From contig JALEMF010000122.1 of the NCBI GenBank assembly GCA_022768005.1, positions 1 through 47,298 on the forward strand: a DNA stretch of 47,298 nt, written 5' to 3'. Below the pieces are notes generated by a model, which had not been told where the DNA came from, ran no database searches, and saw nothing but the letters and a program-made list of their open reading frames with translations. This stretch comes from Bacteroidales bacterium. Lineage in GTDB: Bacteria; Bacteroidota; Bacteroidia; Bacteroidales; Muribaculaceae. Made by a program: the position numbers and the translations under genes. This document shows, one piece after another, positions 28,825-38,351 of the stretch. Positions within the stretch are counted from its first letter, which is position 1. The number at the start of each line of letters is the position of its first letter.

Positions 28825-29890
28825 ATTTGGTAATATTTTTTCCGTTACTACCTTCGGAGAATCCCACGGTGCGGCTATCGGAGGCGTGATTGACGGTATG
28901 CCTGCCGGCATTGAAATAAGTACGGACTTAATCCAAAAAGAACTTGACAGACGTCGCCCGGGACAATCTGATATCGTCACTGCACGCAATGAGCAAGACA
29001 AAGTGGAAATTCTTTCCGGTCTGTTTGAAAACAAGACCACAGGACAACCCATCGGATTCATCGTACGCAATGCGGACCACCACTCTGCCGATTACAGTAA
29101 TATCAAAGACTTGTACCGTCCGTCTCACGCAGACTTTACCTACTCTGCAAAATACGGTATCCGCGACTATAGAGGTGGCGGACGTTCATCTGCGCGTGAA
29201 ACTATTTCCAGAGTTGTAGCAGGTGCATTTGCCAAGCAAGCACTGAAAACTGTAGGAATTGACATCTGCGCCTACACATCACAAGTTGGCAACATCACCG
29301 TGAACAAGAAATATACAGAACTTGACTTGACTGCCATTGATAGTAATGACGTACGCTGCCCTGATGCAGAAACGGCGGATAAAATGAAGTCACTCATTCT
29401 TGACGTAAAAAAGAATGGAGACACTATCGGCGGTATTATCACAGGCATAATCAAAGGTTGCCCCGCAGGACTCGGCGACCCGGCTTTCGGCAAACTCCAT
29501 GCAGTGCTTGCATCTGCAATGATGAGCATCAACGCCGCCAAGGGATTTGAGTACGGTATGGGATTCGATGGTGTCACACATCGAGGAAGTGAAATGATTG
29601 ACTCCTTCATCAGCAAAGACGGAAAAATCACCACTCTCACCAATCATTCAGGCGGAATACAAGGAGGTATTTCAAATGGGCAAGACATCACATTTCGCGT
29701 AGCATTCAAGCCCGTTGCCACTTTGCTCAGAGAAGTCCGGACTGTTGACAAAGATGGAAATGCCACAGTGCTAAAAGCCAAAGGGCGACATGACCCTTGT
29801 GTATTGCCAAGAGCAGTACCGGTGGTTGAAGCAATGGCAGCAATAACTATTCTTGATGCATGGCTTGCAAACAAGACAGTAAAAATGTAA
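28814..29890 (+). CDS. aroC: Chorismate synthase
   Basis: 358 aa. [85 protein letters not shown]. Confidence 0.98.
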   Translation: MMNRFGNIFSVTTFGESHGAAIGGVIDGMPAGIEISTDLIQKELDRRRPGQSDIVTARNEQDKVEILSGLFENKTTGQPIGFIVRNADHHSADYSNIKDLYRPSHADFTYSAKYGIRDYRGGGRSSARETISRVVAGAFAKQALKTVGIDICAYTSQVGNITVNKKYTELDLTAIDSNDVRCPDAETADKMKSLILDVKKNGDTIGGIITGIIKGCPAGLGDPAFGKLHAVLASAMMSINAAKGFEYGMGFDGVTHRGSEMIDSFISKDGKITTLTNHSGGIQGGISNGQDITFRVAFKPVATLLREVRTVDKDGNATVLKAKGRHDPCVLPRAVPVVEAMAAITILDAWLANKTVKM

Positions 29891-30801
29891 TGGGACAGTT
29901 TTACAGAGATTACTCGGACTACCTTTCAGAACGATTTGACCATAAGATGCAGAAACTTACGGTCAATGCAGGATTTACGTGTCCTAACCGTGATGGCACA
30001 AAAGGCTACGGTGGCTGCACGTACTGCAATAATCAAGCTTTTAACCCGTCTTTCGCACAAAAAGGTGAAAGCATCACGTCACAACTCGAAAAGGCTAAAC
30101 ACTTCTTTGCACGCAAATATCCGCAAATGAGGTATTTGGCATATTTTCAAGCATATACAAATACTCATTCATCTGACATTGACCGACTGATGAATATGTA
30201 CTTCGAGGCGCTGAGCGTTGACGGGATTGACGGGCTTATTATCGGCACGCGACCGGATTGTATGCCTGACGAATTACTGAAAGAACTATCCGACTTAAAT
30301 TCATTCCCGGGAAAAGTGATGATAGAATACGGTGCCGAATCGTCATTCAATGAAACGCTCGTACGCATTAATCGCTGTCACACCTGGGAAGAAACCGTAG
30401 ATGCGGTAAAGCGAACTCACGATGCGGGTATTGACACCGGGTTACACTTCATCTTAGGTCTGCCCGGCGAAGATGAAGAAATGATGCTCAACACTGTTGA
30501 CAAAGCCTCTGAACTACCGATTCAGACAATAAAATTCCACCAACTGCAAGTTATCCGAGGCACTCGACTTGCCTCTGACCTTGAAAAGCACCTTTACGAA
30601 CTCCACACATTCAGCATTGATGAATATCTCTCACTATGCGCTAAAATAATACAAAGAATAAACCCGAACATTGCCATAGAGCGTTTCACATCTCAATCAC
30701 CTGACGAATTGCTCATCTCACCGCGCTGGGGACTGAAAAACTACGAGTTTGTCAATCGGCTGAACTCTATTCTCAGAAAAATAAGAGCCACATCTCACTG
30801 A
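29890..30801 (+). CDS. TIGR01212-type radical SAM protein (YhcC-like)
   Basis: Start at the TAATG overlap with aroC. CxxxxxxxCxxC: FTCPNRDGTKGYGGCTYC; GLHFILGLPGEDEEMM. Confidence 0.92.
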   Translation: MGQFYRDYSDYLSERFDHKMQKLTVNAGFTCPNRDGTKGYGGCTYCNNQAFNPSFAQKGESITSQLEKAKHFFARKYPQMRYLAYFQAYTNTHSSDIDRLMNMYFEALSVDGIDGLIIGTRPDCMPDELLKELSDLNSFPGKVMIEYGAESSFNETLVRINRCHTWEETVDAVKRTHDAGIDTGLHFILGLPGEDEEMMLNTVDKASELPIQTIKFHQLQVIRGTRLASDLEKHLYELHTFSIDEYLSLCAKIIQRINPNIAIERFTSQSPDELLISPRWGLKNYEFVNRLNSILRKIRATSH

Positions 30802-30810
30802 TGTGACTCT
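30784..30810. terminator. Bidirectional hairpin between convergent radical SAM and argC genes
   Basis: AGAGcCACATC-tcact-GATGTGaCTCT. Confidence 0.45.
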
Positions 30811-30839
30811 CGAATATTGTATCATCAATACTTACTTTC

Positions 30840-31817
30840 TTAAAAAGCTGAAGCTTTAAGTTGCAAGCCTATCTTTTCAGAAAGCCCGAAAAGCAAGTTC
30901 ATATTATGGACAGCCGTTCCTGATGCACCTTTCAGCAGATTGTCTATAACTGCAGTTATGAGCAGCTTTCCGTCAATCTTTTCAAGATGGATAAGACACT
31001 TGTTAGTATTTACCACGTCCTTCAAATCCACAGGAACATCGCTCACGAACGTAAAACTATGATCCGAATAATATTCCTCATAGAGATGCTTTACTTCCTC
31101 TATCGCCAAGTTACAGTCAATATATGTCACAGCCATAATTCCGCGCGAAAAACACCCGCGCATAGGCACGAACAGCACTTCGGAATTAAAACTGCTCTGA
31201 AGAGTTTTCAGAGTTTGGCGTATTTCATCAAGGTGCTGATGGCGGAATGGCTTATAGATGGAAACGTTATCGTTTCTCCACGAATAATGCGTTGTGACAG
31301 AGGGTTTTACACCTGCGCCCGTACTACCGGTTATGGCAGTAATATGGATATCTGAATTGAGCAACAGATTTTTTGCCAACGGGAGTAAAGACAGTTGGAT
31401 AGCAGTGGCAAAACACCCGGGATTCGCTACGTGAATAGCACCGCGAACAAGCCTTTTACGATTCAGTTCCGGAAGACCGTACACGAAATCATGACTACCG
31501 TCTTCAATCCTGAAATCATTTGACAAATCTATGATTTTCATATCCTTAGGCATTGTAGCCGAATTTTCTGCCATAAACTTGCGAGACTCTCCGTGAGGAG
31601 TACAGAAAAAGAGGACATTGATATTATCATAGTTGTAAGTATCAGAAAACACGAGGTCTGTTTCACCGAATAAACCTTTATGAACATCTGTCACCGGCTT
31701 ACCCGCATTACTTGAAGAATGGACCCACTTTAACTCCACGTCAGGGTGATTTAACAACAATCTTATTAATTCACCCGCCGTGTAACCGGCACCTCCGATA
31801 ATTCCTGCTTGTATCAT
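30840..31817 (-). CDS. argC: N-acetyl-gamma-glutamyl-phosphate reductase
   Basis: 325 aa. IIGGAGYTAGELIRLLLNHPDVEL, VANPGCFATAIQLSLLPL, TGSTGAGVKPS, QLKASAF. Confidence 0.96.
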   Translation of the reverse strand: MIQAGIIGGAGYTAGELIRLLLNHPDVELKWVHSSSNAGKPVTDVHKGLFGETDLVFSDTYNYDNINVLFFCTPHGESRKFMAENSATMPKDMKIIDLSNDFRIEDGSHDFVYGLPELNRKRLVRGAIHVANPGCFATAIQLSLLPLAKNLLLNSDIHITAITGSTGAGVKPSVTTHYSWRNDNVSIYKPFRHQHLDEIRQTLKTLQSSFNSEVLFVPMRGCFSRGIMAVTYIDCNLAIEEVKHLYEEYYSDHSFTFVSDVPVDLKDVVNTNKCLIHLEKIDGKLLITAVIDNLLKGASGTAVHNMNLLFGLSEKIGLQLKASAF

Positions 31818-31828
31818 AACCTTTTCAA

Positions 31829-33040
31829 TTAAAAATCCGATTTACCATTACGCTTTAACACGCTATGATAAATTTTCATTTGATTGCCCAAAATAGTGGT
31901 AAAGCCTTTAATATCGTCAGCAGTCCAAGCCTTGCTGAGTTCACCGTACTCGCCGAAATCCGTCTTCATCAAGTCGAAATCACTTTCAACTCCCACTAAG
32001 ACGTATCTGTATGGCATAAGGTTCACTATCACACGACCCGTAACATTACGCTGAGAAGTAGTCAAATAAGACTCTATTTCTCTCATTACCGGTTCAAGGT
32101 ACTGTGCTTCGTGTAAGAACATGCCGTACCAATTACCGAGTTGGTCCTTCCAATACTGTTGCCACTTGGTGAGTGTATGCTTTTCAAGCATCTTGTGTGC
32201 GGCAATAATCAGCAATGGCGCACCGGCTTCAAAGCCTACACGGCCTTTAATACCGATAATAGTGTCACCAATGTGCATATCTCTACCTATTGCGTAAGGA
32301 GCAACAATTTCTTCAAGTGCCTGGATTGCAGCAACTTTATCACTGTATTCCACACCATTTATTGCAGAAATTTCACCCTTAACGAAATCAATTGTGATTT
32401 GACAGTCTTCCTTAGCAGTCATCTGAGTAGGATAAGCCTCTTCAGGCAACGTCTGATTACTCTTAAGAGTTTCCTTACCGCCTACACTTGTACCCCACAG
32501 ACCTTTATTGATAGAGTATTCAAGTTTCGTAAAGTCAGCCTCGTAACCATGTTTCTTAAGATATTCAATCTCATATTCGCGAGTAAGATTCATATCACGA
32601 GTAGGAGTGATGATTTCTATCTCGGGAGCAAGAATTTGGAAAGTCAAGTCAAAACGCACCTGGTCATTTCCGGCACTTGTACTACCGTGAGCCACGCAGT
32701 GAGCACCTATCTTCTTAGCGTACTCAATAATAGCGATAGCTTGGAAAATACGCTCGGAACTTACTGAAATAGGATAAGTGCCATTACGAAGCACATTACC
32801 GAAAATCATGTACTTAATACTCTTGCTGTAATATTCTTGAGTAATGTCAAGCGTAGCATGGTCAACAGCACCGAGAGCCATTGCTCTTTCCTCTATTTTC
32901 TTTAACTCCTCCTGTGAAAAGCCACCGGTGTTCGCGATTGCAGTGTAAACATCGTATCCGCAATCTTCACTCAGATATTTGACGGCAAAAGAGGTGTCAA
33001 GGCCTCCACTGAACGCTAATACTACTTTTTTCTTGTTCAT
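31829..33040 (-). CDS. argG: Argininosuccinate synthase
   Basis: 403 aa. KKVVLAFSGGLDTSFAVKYL, VAHGSTSAGNDQVRFDL, INKGLWGTSVGG. Confidence 0.96.
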   Translation of the reverse strand: MNKKKVVLAFSGGLDTSFAVKYLSEDCGYDVYTAIANTGGFSQEELKKIEERAMALGAVDHATLDITQEYYSKSIKYMIFGNVLRNGTYPISVSSERIFQAIAIIEYAKKIGAHCVAHGSTSAGNDQVRFDLTFQILAPEIEIITPTRDMNLTREYEIEYLKKHGYEADFTKLEYSINKGLWGTSVGGKETLKSNQTLPEEAYPTQMTAKEDCQITIDFVKGEISAINGVEYSDKVAAIQALEEIVAPYAIGRDMHIGDTIIGIKGRVGFEAGAPLLIIAAHKMLEKHTLTKWQQYWKDQLGNWYGMFLHEAQYLEPVMREIESYLTTSQRNVTGRVIVNLMPYRYVLVGVESDFDLMKTDFGEYGELSKAWTADDIKGFTTILGNQMKIYHSVLKRNGKSDF

Positions 33041-33067
33041 TTATAATTGATAAAAAATTGTTTGTAA

Positions 33068-33634
33068 TTATTTAATTATTGTATTGTGATACGGTTCGGA
33101 CGGATCATACATAAGTCCTGTACACAGACACTTATGTCCGCCGTTACGCTGAAGGATATCAAAGTTCACACAACTTTCGCAGCCTCGCCAGAATGCCTCG
33201 TCAGTGGTAAGTTCATCAAACGTTACCGGTCGGTAGCCAAGTTCGAAATTTATCTTCATCACTGCTGCACCTGTAGTCAAAGAAAAAATCTTTGCCTTAG
33301 GAAACATTTCTCTTGAAAGCCTGAAAATTCGTTCTTTAATTCGTCGGGATAAACCTATTCCCCGGTATTTATCTGCGACAATAAGACCGGAGTTCGCTAC
33401 GAACTCCTTATTGCTCCAACACTCTATATAACTAAAACCGGCAAACTCTCCGTTGCACAACGCCACTACAGCCTTATGCTCCAGCATCTTTTGACGAACA
33501 TACTCCGGTGAACGCTTGGCAATACCCGTGCCGCGCACTTTTGCGGCTCTATTGATAGTGTCAAGTATTTCATCTACAAACTTAATATGTTCTTCGCCGG
33601 CTACAACAATTTCTATTTCTGAACAATCGGGCAT
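33068..33634 (-). CDS. GNAT family N-acetyltransferase embedded in the arg operon
   Basis: 188 aa. NSGLIVADKYRGIGLSRRIKERIFRLS acyl-CoA binding motif. Lies between argR and argG. Confidence 0.85.
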   Translation of the reverse strand: MPDCSEIEIVVAGEEHIKFVDEILDTINRAAKVRGTGIAKRSPEYVRQKMLEHKAVVALCNGEFAGFSYIECWSNKEFVANSGLIVADKYRGIGLSRRIKERIFRLSREMFPKAKIFSLTTGAAVMKINFELGYRPVTFDELTTDEAFWRGCESCVNFDILQRNGGHKCLCTGLMYDPSEPYHNTIIK

Positions 33635-33673
33635 TTATTTTTACTTATTTGACAATATTTTTATGTTACACAA

Positions 33674-34204
33674 TTAAGTTCCTAAAATCGAGTTTTGTCC
33701 CATACTCTTAAGGATTGACTCGGGTAAAAATGAATGGAGTAATTCAATTATCTGCTCATACTTAAGATTCGCATCTACTATCATAAACACTGTATCCGCT
33801 CCCGGAACAGTGCCAAGAATATGAGGAGAATGAAGAGTATCAATATCATACGCTAATCCGCTTGCATAACCGTTTCGTGTCTTTAACACTACGATATTGT
33901 TCGAAACGGCGCATGAAATCACCGCACTGTGAAATTTCTCCTTTTGCCCGGCCATAAGCACGGGCACGTCCTTAAGTTCACTACTCCGGACTATATGTTC
34001 CGGCTCAAGGATTACGTACCTGTAACGTCCTTTACCATCAGTGGTCTTTGTGGCGTGAAGTTTTTTCAAATCCCTTGAAAGAGTTGCTTGAGTAACTTCA
34101 ATTCCTCTTTCCAATAGTAATCTTAATACGTCTTCTTGACTCCTGATAATGTGTTTATTCAGAATCTCGGTAATGACGGCTATGCGAGAATTCCTGTTTT
34201 TCAT
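33674..34204 (-). CDS. argR: Arginine repressor ArgR
   Basis: 176 aa. SQEDVLRLLLERGIEVTQATLSRDLKKLHATK; C-terminal HILGTVPGADTVFMIVD. Confidence 0.95.
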   Translation of the reverse strand: MKNRNSRIAVITEILNKHIIRSQEDVLRLLLERGIEVTQATLSRDLKKLHATKTTDGKGRYRYVILEPEHIVRSSELKDVPVLMAGQKEKFHSAVISCAVSNNIVVLKTRNGYASGLAYDIDTLHSPHILGTVPGADTVFMIVDANLKYEQIIELLHSFLPESILKSMGQNSILGT

Positions 34205-34384
34205 AAAAGATGTGATTTTATAAAGTTACAAATTCGGTTATTATTGACTGATTTATACATTGTTAAATATAAAAATTATGCAAATGTAACATTATTAATC
34301 TAATCTACATAAATTAATTCACATTTTTTTGTCCATTATCAGCAGTTTTTTCAAATTTTTCCGACATTTTTACTATAAAAAAAA

Positions 34385-34415
34385 GAGAGTTTGCCATTTT
34401 CATTAGCAAACTCTC
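34385..34415 (-). terminator. Rho-independent terminator of tRNA-Gln
   Basis: GAGAGTTTGC...GCAAACTCTC with T8 on the minus strand. Confidence 0.85.
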
Positions 34416-34422
34416 GCAAGCT

Positions 34423-34495
34423 GTTGTCTTACCTGGATTCGAACCAAGACAGGCAGAACCAAAAACTGCAGTGCTACCATTACACCATAAGACAA
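34423..34495 (-). tRNA. tRNA-Gln (anticodon TTG)
   Basis: Minus TTGTCTTATGGTGTAATGGTAGCACTGCAGTTTTTGGTTCTGCCTGTCTTGGTTCGAATCCAGGTAAGACAAC. 7 bp acceptor, GGTTCGAATCC T-arm, anticodon loop TTTTGGT. Confidence 0.96.
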
Positions 34496-34536
34496 TCCTC
34501 TTTGCTCAAGGAACTGCGTCGTTCCCTAAAGCGTTG

Positions 34537-34568
34537 CAAAGGTATAAACTTTTTTTCAACCTGCCAAA
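34537..34568 (-). promoter_or_regulatory. Bacteroidetes-type promoter of tRNA-Gln
   Basis: Minus TTTG-N20-TACCTTTG. Confidence 0.75.
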
Positions 34569-34716
34569 TATTTTTTTGAGATTTTTAAAAAAATATTTCG
34601 AAAGGATAATATACTTTTAGTATCTTGTTAATTATCAATATATTACGTCATTACATTTTTTACTTGCAAGAAGTTATTCACTATGGTGTACAACTGAGTG
34701 TACACCGGCAAAGAGC

Positions 34717-35214
34717 CTATTGAAATGGATTCAAGCAACTGAAAATCGCTGCAAAAGAAGAATATATCAATGCCACTGTAACACCTATCTTGAATACGGT
34801 GACAAAGAGAAAGCCAAGCAGCGATCCTATTCCGGACATCAGAGCGGCATTAGTAGTATTATTTCCCAACAGTTCACCGATAAACGCTCCTAAAAAAGGT
34901 CCGATTATTAATCCCCACGGCATAAAAAGAAGACCTGCGATAGAACCGATAAAGCAACCCCACTTTCCCCATTTAGTACCTCCGAAAAATTTCACTCCTA
35001 ATGCAGGGATAACAAAGTCTACTACTATAGTTAATAATGTTAGGACACCGAAAAGGATTATAGCACCGGTCGACAACCCCGTGCCTGCCGGTGTCAACAG
35101 CAATAAGAGGTAACCGATAAACGCTAATGGTGGACCGGGGATAGCAGGTAAGACACAACCTATAAAGGAAAGCAACATCAATATCGTTACTATAAAATAA
35201 ATAAAGTATTCCAT
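34717..35214 (-). CDS. DUF456 domain-containing membrane protein
   Basis: 165 aa. GCVLPAIPGPPLAFIGYLLL, VDFVIPALGVKFFGGTKWGKWGCFIGSIAGLLFMPWGLIIGPFLGAFIGELL. Confidence 0.93.
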   Translation of the reverse strand: MEYFIYFIVTILMLLSFIGCVLPAIPGPPLAFIGYLLLLLTPAGTGLSTGAIILFGVLTLLTIVVDFVIPALGVKFFGGTKWGKWGCFIGSIAGLLFMPWGLIIGPFLGAFIGELLGNNTTNAALMSGIGSLLGFLFVTVFKIGVTVALIYSSFAAIFSCLNPFQ

Positions 35215-35261
35215 TGTTTTTATCTTTTATTTTGTGCAAATATAATAAATATCGTGATTCT

Positions 35262-35303
35262 AAAAAAGGCTACATCGCTGATGACTGCGACATAGCCCTT
35301 TTT
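35262..35303. terminator. Bidirectional intrinsic terminator
   Basis: AAAAAAGGCTACATCGC...GCGACATAGCCCTTTTT. Confidence 0.75.
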
Positions 35304-35322
35304 ATGACACGAATATTACTGA

Positions 35323-35586
35323 TTACAATACTATTTTTTTGCCTTCAATGATATATACACCTGTAGCAAGATTTGAAATAATATTATTGCCGGCATTTAT
35401 GTGTTGACTTACTGTAATACCATTCGGAAATACAATATTGATATTTCGTTCAGTCTGCGATTTGATGTAAAGCACACCGTCTGATGAAGTTATTTCCATA
35501 TTATCAATATTTACACTTTCTACACCGTCATGGTCAAATCCGTTAAACGTATATGGGGAATTTGAGTTTATACAATGGTTCTGCAT
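35323..35586 (-). CDS. Orphan T9SS type A-like C-terminal sorting domain (87 aa, no signal peptide); possible gene remnant
   Basis: VESVNIDNMEITSSDGVLYIKSQTERNINIVFPNGITVSQHINAGNNIISNLATGVYIIEGKKIVL fits the sorting-domain pattern. Starts 9 nt after the GH3 stop codon. Confidence 0.5.
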   Translation of the reverse strand: MQNHCINSNSPYTFNGFDHDGVESVNIDNMEITSSDGVLYIKSQTERNINIVFPNGITVSQHINAGNNIISNLATGVYIIEGKKIVL

Positions 35587-35595
35587 TTAAAGATT

Positions 35596-37842
35596 TTATT
35601 TTAGTTCGAAGCTAACTTTTGTGCGAATGTCGGCAGATGAAGCAGCAACCAAAGCCTCAAACTTACCGGGTTCAGCAACCCATTGATGCTTCGCATCATC
35701 AAAATATGCCAATTCTTCTGCAGTAATTGTAAAAGATACTTGCTTTGTTTCATTAGGTTGAAGCACTACCTTGCAAAAACCTTTCAACTCCTTTACAGGA
35801 CGAGGTAAAGATGACTTCAAATCTCGAATATAAAGCTGTATTACTTCGGCACCCGCACGAGAACCTGTGTTTGTTACAGGAACGGTAATGACTAATTTTT
35901 CGTTCTTTTCCATTATTTTTCTGTCTGCTTCTGCTTTGCCGTATTCAAAAGTTGTATAACTCAACCCGTGACCAAAGGGAAAAGTGGGTTTCAGCCTATT
36001 TTTGTCAATAAACCGATAACCTACGAATATGCCTTCATTGTATGGTATGTCAAAAACCTCGTTACCCAAGGCATCTATTCCCTTGTGTCCGGGATACTCT
36101 CCCAACTTATGGGCGCCACACTGGTCAAGACTTGAATAATATGTATAAGGAAGTTTTCCACTCGGATTCACATCGCCAAGAAGTACAGAAGCCAAGGTAT
36201 TACCGGTTTCGCTGCCTAAATACCATGCCTGCAAGATAGAATGTACTTGGTCTTTCCAAGGCATAGCCACCCCCGTACCACTGATATTGACAACAAATAA
36301 GTTCTCGTTGGCTTTAAACAGTTCCATAATCAGCTCGTTTTGATTGTATGGTAGTTCCATTGTCTCCCTATCTGTACCTTCGCAATCCTGGTGTTCACTT
36401 TTATTCAAACCACCTATAAAAAGAACAACATCCGCATTTTTCGCCACACGTATGGCTTCCGCTTTCAGTTCCTCAGCACTGCGATTGTCCTGTAGATTCT
36501 GTCCGGTTTTTACTCCGTTAAATTCTCCTGCCGTATCTCCCACATATCCACGAGCGTATATTATTTCCGCTTGGTTACCGATGCGTTTTTTCAATCCGTC
36601 CAAAGGTGTAATCTCATATTTTGCCTTTAAGGAAGAAGAACCGCCTCCAACAGTCATCATTTTAATGGCATTTTCTCCGATGACAGCTATGCGACGAACC
36701 TTTGACAAGTCGATAGGCAGTATCCCCGTATTATTCTGTAACAGAACGACGCCTTCTTCACCAATCTTCCGACAAGCAACCTTGTGTTCGTCTGAAACCA
36801 TAGATCCCCAAGGCTTTTTACTATTCATGGCAGTGCGGAAAGTAAGTCTTAAAACCCTGCGAACCTTGTCGTTTAGTTCCTTCTCTGTGTATATTCCGTC
36901 TTGAATTCCTTTCAGATAAGGGTTAGCAAGCCAATAATTATCATAGGCATTACTGGCTCCTTCTGTCAGTCCGTCCGTCCAGCTTCCGAACTCCATGTCA
37001 AGACCGCCGGTTACTGCCATACGTGTATTATGTACAGCTCCCCAGTCTGAAATTACGGCACCGTCCCATTGCCATTCTCCTTTCAATATCTGATTCATAA
37101 GAATCGGATTGTAGCTGGCATGTTCACCCCGAAACAAATTGTAGCCTCCCATAAAACTCCAGGCTTTTCCCTCCGTGGCAGCAGCCTTGAAGCCGGGAAG
37201 GTAAATTTCATAAAGGGTACGGTCGTCTACAATGGGGTTGGAAGTATGACGATTTATTTCATTATTGTTTAAGGCAAAATGTTTAACGCAGACGGCAACA
37301 CCATTGCTTTGCACGCCTTGAATGTATGGTACAGCCATATTGCTTGTCAGATATGGGTCTTCTCCCATGTATTCGAAGTTACGTCCACAAAGCGGGGTAC
37401 GGTAAATGTTTATTCCGGGTCCCAATAATACATTTTTGTTACGGAATCGAGCTTCCTCTCCGATGCTTTTCCCATACAATAGTGCCATGTCAGGATTCCA
37501 TGTGGCAGCCAGGCAACTCAGTGCAGGGAAAGCTGTGCAAGAGTCGTTAGTCCACTCAGCCTGTTCCCATTCGTCCCATAACACCTCCGGGCGTACACCC
37601 ATCGGACCATCGGTACACCATAGTTCAGGTATGCCGAGGCGAGGGACACCGGGAGCACTGAATTTGGACTGAGCATGAATAATATTAATTTTCTCTTTCA
37701 AGGTCATGCGAGAAAGTGCATCTTCAACGCGCTGTTCCAGTGGTTCCTTTTCGTCCGGATAAACTGGAGTCTGTGCTGTTGCAAGCAGTCCTGAAATCCA
37801 AAAGGGTAACAATACGGCAACTTTCAGTATTCTTGTTTTCAT
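35596..37842 (-). CDS. Glycoside hydrolase family 3 protein (beta-glucosidase/beta-xylosidase-like)
   Basis: 748 aa with signal peptide. LGPGINIYRTPLCGRNFEYMGEDPYLTS, VKHFALNNNE, AVISDWGAVH nucleophile, C-terminal FN3-like domain. Confidence 0.95.
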   Translation of the reverse strand: MKTRILKVAVLLPFWISGLLATAQTPVYPDEKEPLEQRVEDALSRMTLKEKINIIHAQSKFSAPGVPRLGIPELWCTDGPMGVRPEVLWDEWEQAEWTNDSCTAFPALSCLAATWNPDMALLYGKSIGEEARFRNKNVLLGPGINIYRTPLCGRNFEYMGEDPYLTSNMAVPYIQGVQSNGVAVCVKHFALNNNEINRHTSNPIVDDRTLYEIYLPGFKAAATEGKAWSFMGGYNLFRGEHASYNPILMNQILKGEWQWDGAVISDWGAVHNTRMAVTGGLDMEFGSWTDGLTEGASNAYDNYWLANPYLKGIQDGIYTEKELNDKVRRVLRLTFRTAMNSKKPWGSMVSDEHKVACRKIGEEGVVLLQNNTGILPIDLSKVRRIAVIGENAIKMMTVGGGSSSLKAKYEITPLDGLKKRIGNQAEIIYARGYVGDTAGEFNGVKTGQNLQDNRSAEELKAEAIRVAKNADVVLFIGGLNKSEHQDCEGTDRETMELPYNQNELIMELFKANENLFVVNISGTGVAMPWKDQVHSILQAWYLGSETGNTLASVLLGDVNPSGKLPYTYYSSLDQCGAHKLGEYPGHKGIDALGNEVFDIPYNEGIFVGYRFIDKNRLKPTFPFGHGLSYTTFEYGKAEADRKIMEKNEKLVITVPVTNTGSRAGAEVIQLYIRDLKSSLPRPVKELKGFCKVVLQPNETKQVSFTITAEELAYFDDAKHQWVAEPGKFEALVAASSADIRTKVSFELK

Positions 37843-37891
37843 AATTGGTTGAATTTATTACTGTCCGCTAAAAATTTGATGTCTGATAAAA

Positions 37892-37926
37892 TTAGGGCTG
37901 ATTTCATTTGCATAAGTCAGCCCTAA
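37892..37926. other. Strong hairpin inside the IS remnant
   Basis: TTAGGGCTGA...TCAGCCCTAA, 10 bp perfect stem. Confidence 0.6.
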
Positions 37927-38021
37927 ATGGTTATTTTGCTTTTGCAACAAAACACAGATAACCATGAGCAAAAGTACAAATTTTTTCGGATAGCCGATAT
38001 ATGGTGAGTTAATAAAATCAC

Positions 38022-38351
38022 TTGACTGGAAAAATCGCAGGTTCAAGTGCAATAAAAATTCAAATACGGGTTACGCTTATTGCAAATTTACTACTTTCAG
38101 TCTTGCAAAGTAAAATAGAAAGACGCTGGAGTTTTTCAGGATTGGCTACAATAGTGCGTATTATGTTGATGTATTATCCGGATCTTGAAAAATTACTCAA
38201 TCAACCTGATGCAGATTGGAAAATTATGATTGCCGAGGCTGACGATTCGCCTCCCGATAACTCTGTAAATAACTCCGGGGGCTTGTCATACACTAAATAT
38301 AACCCCAACTTCTATCTTTCAAGAGGTTGGGCGAGCTATTTTATGGTTTAG
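38022..38351 (+). pseudogene. IS4 family transposase, C-terminal fragment
   Basis: IKIQIRVTLIANLLLSVLQSKIERRWSFSGLATIVRIMLMYYPDLEKLLNQPDADWK resembles the IS4-like transposase C-terminus. Catalytic core absent. Confidence 0.75.

Noticed and set aside
32141-32767. 208 aa plus-strand ORF
   Set aside because: Fully antisense to argG, Cys/Ser/Thr-rich composition typical of a shadow frame, no recognisable domain.
34684-34705. GGTGTAC-aactgagt-GTACACC palindrome downstream of DUF456
   Set aside because: Real 7 bp stem but no T tract on either strand; could be a weak terminator or operator, too little support to call.
36344-36904. 186 aa plus-strand ORF
   Set aside because: Antisense to the strongly supported GH3 gene; low-complexity shadow ORF.
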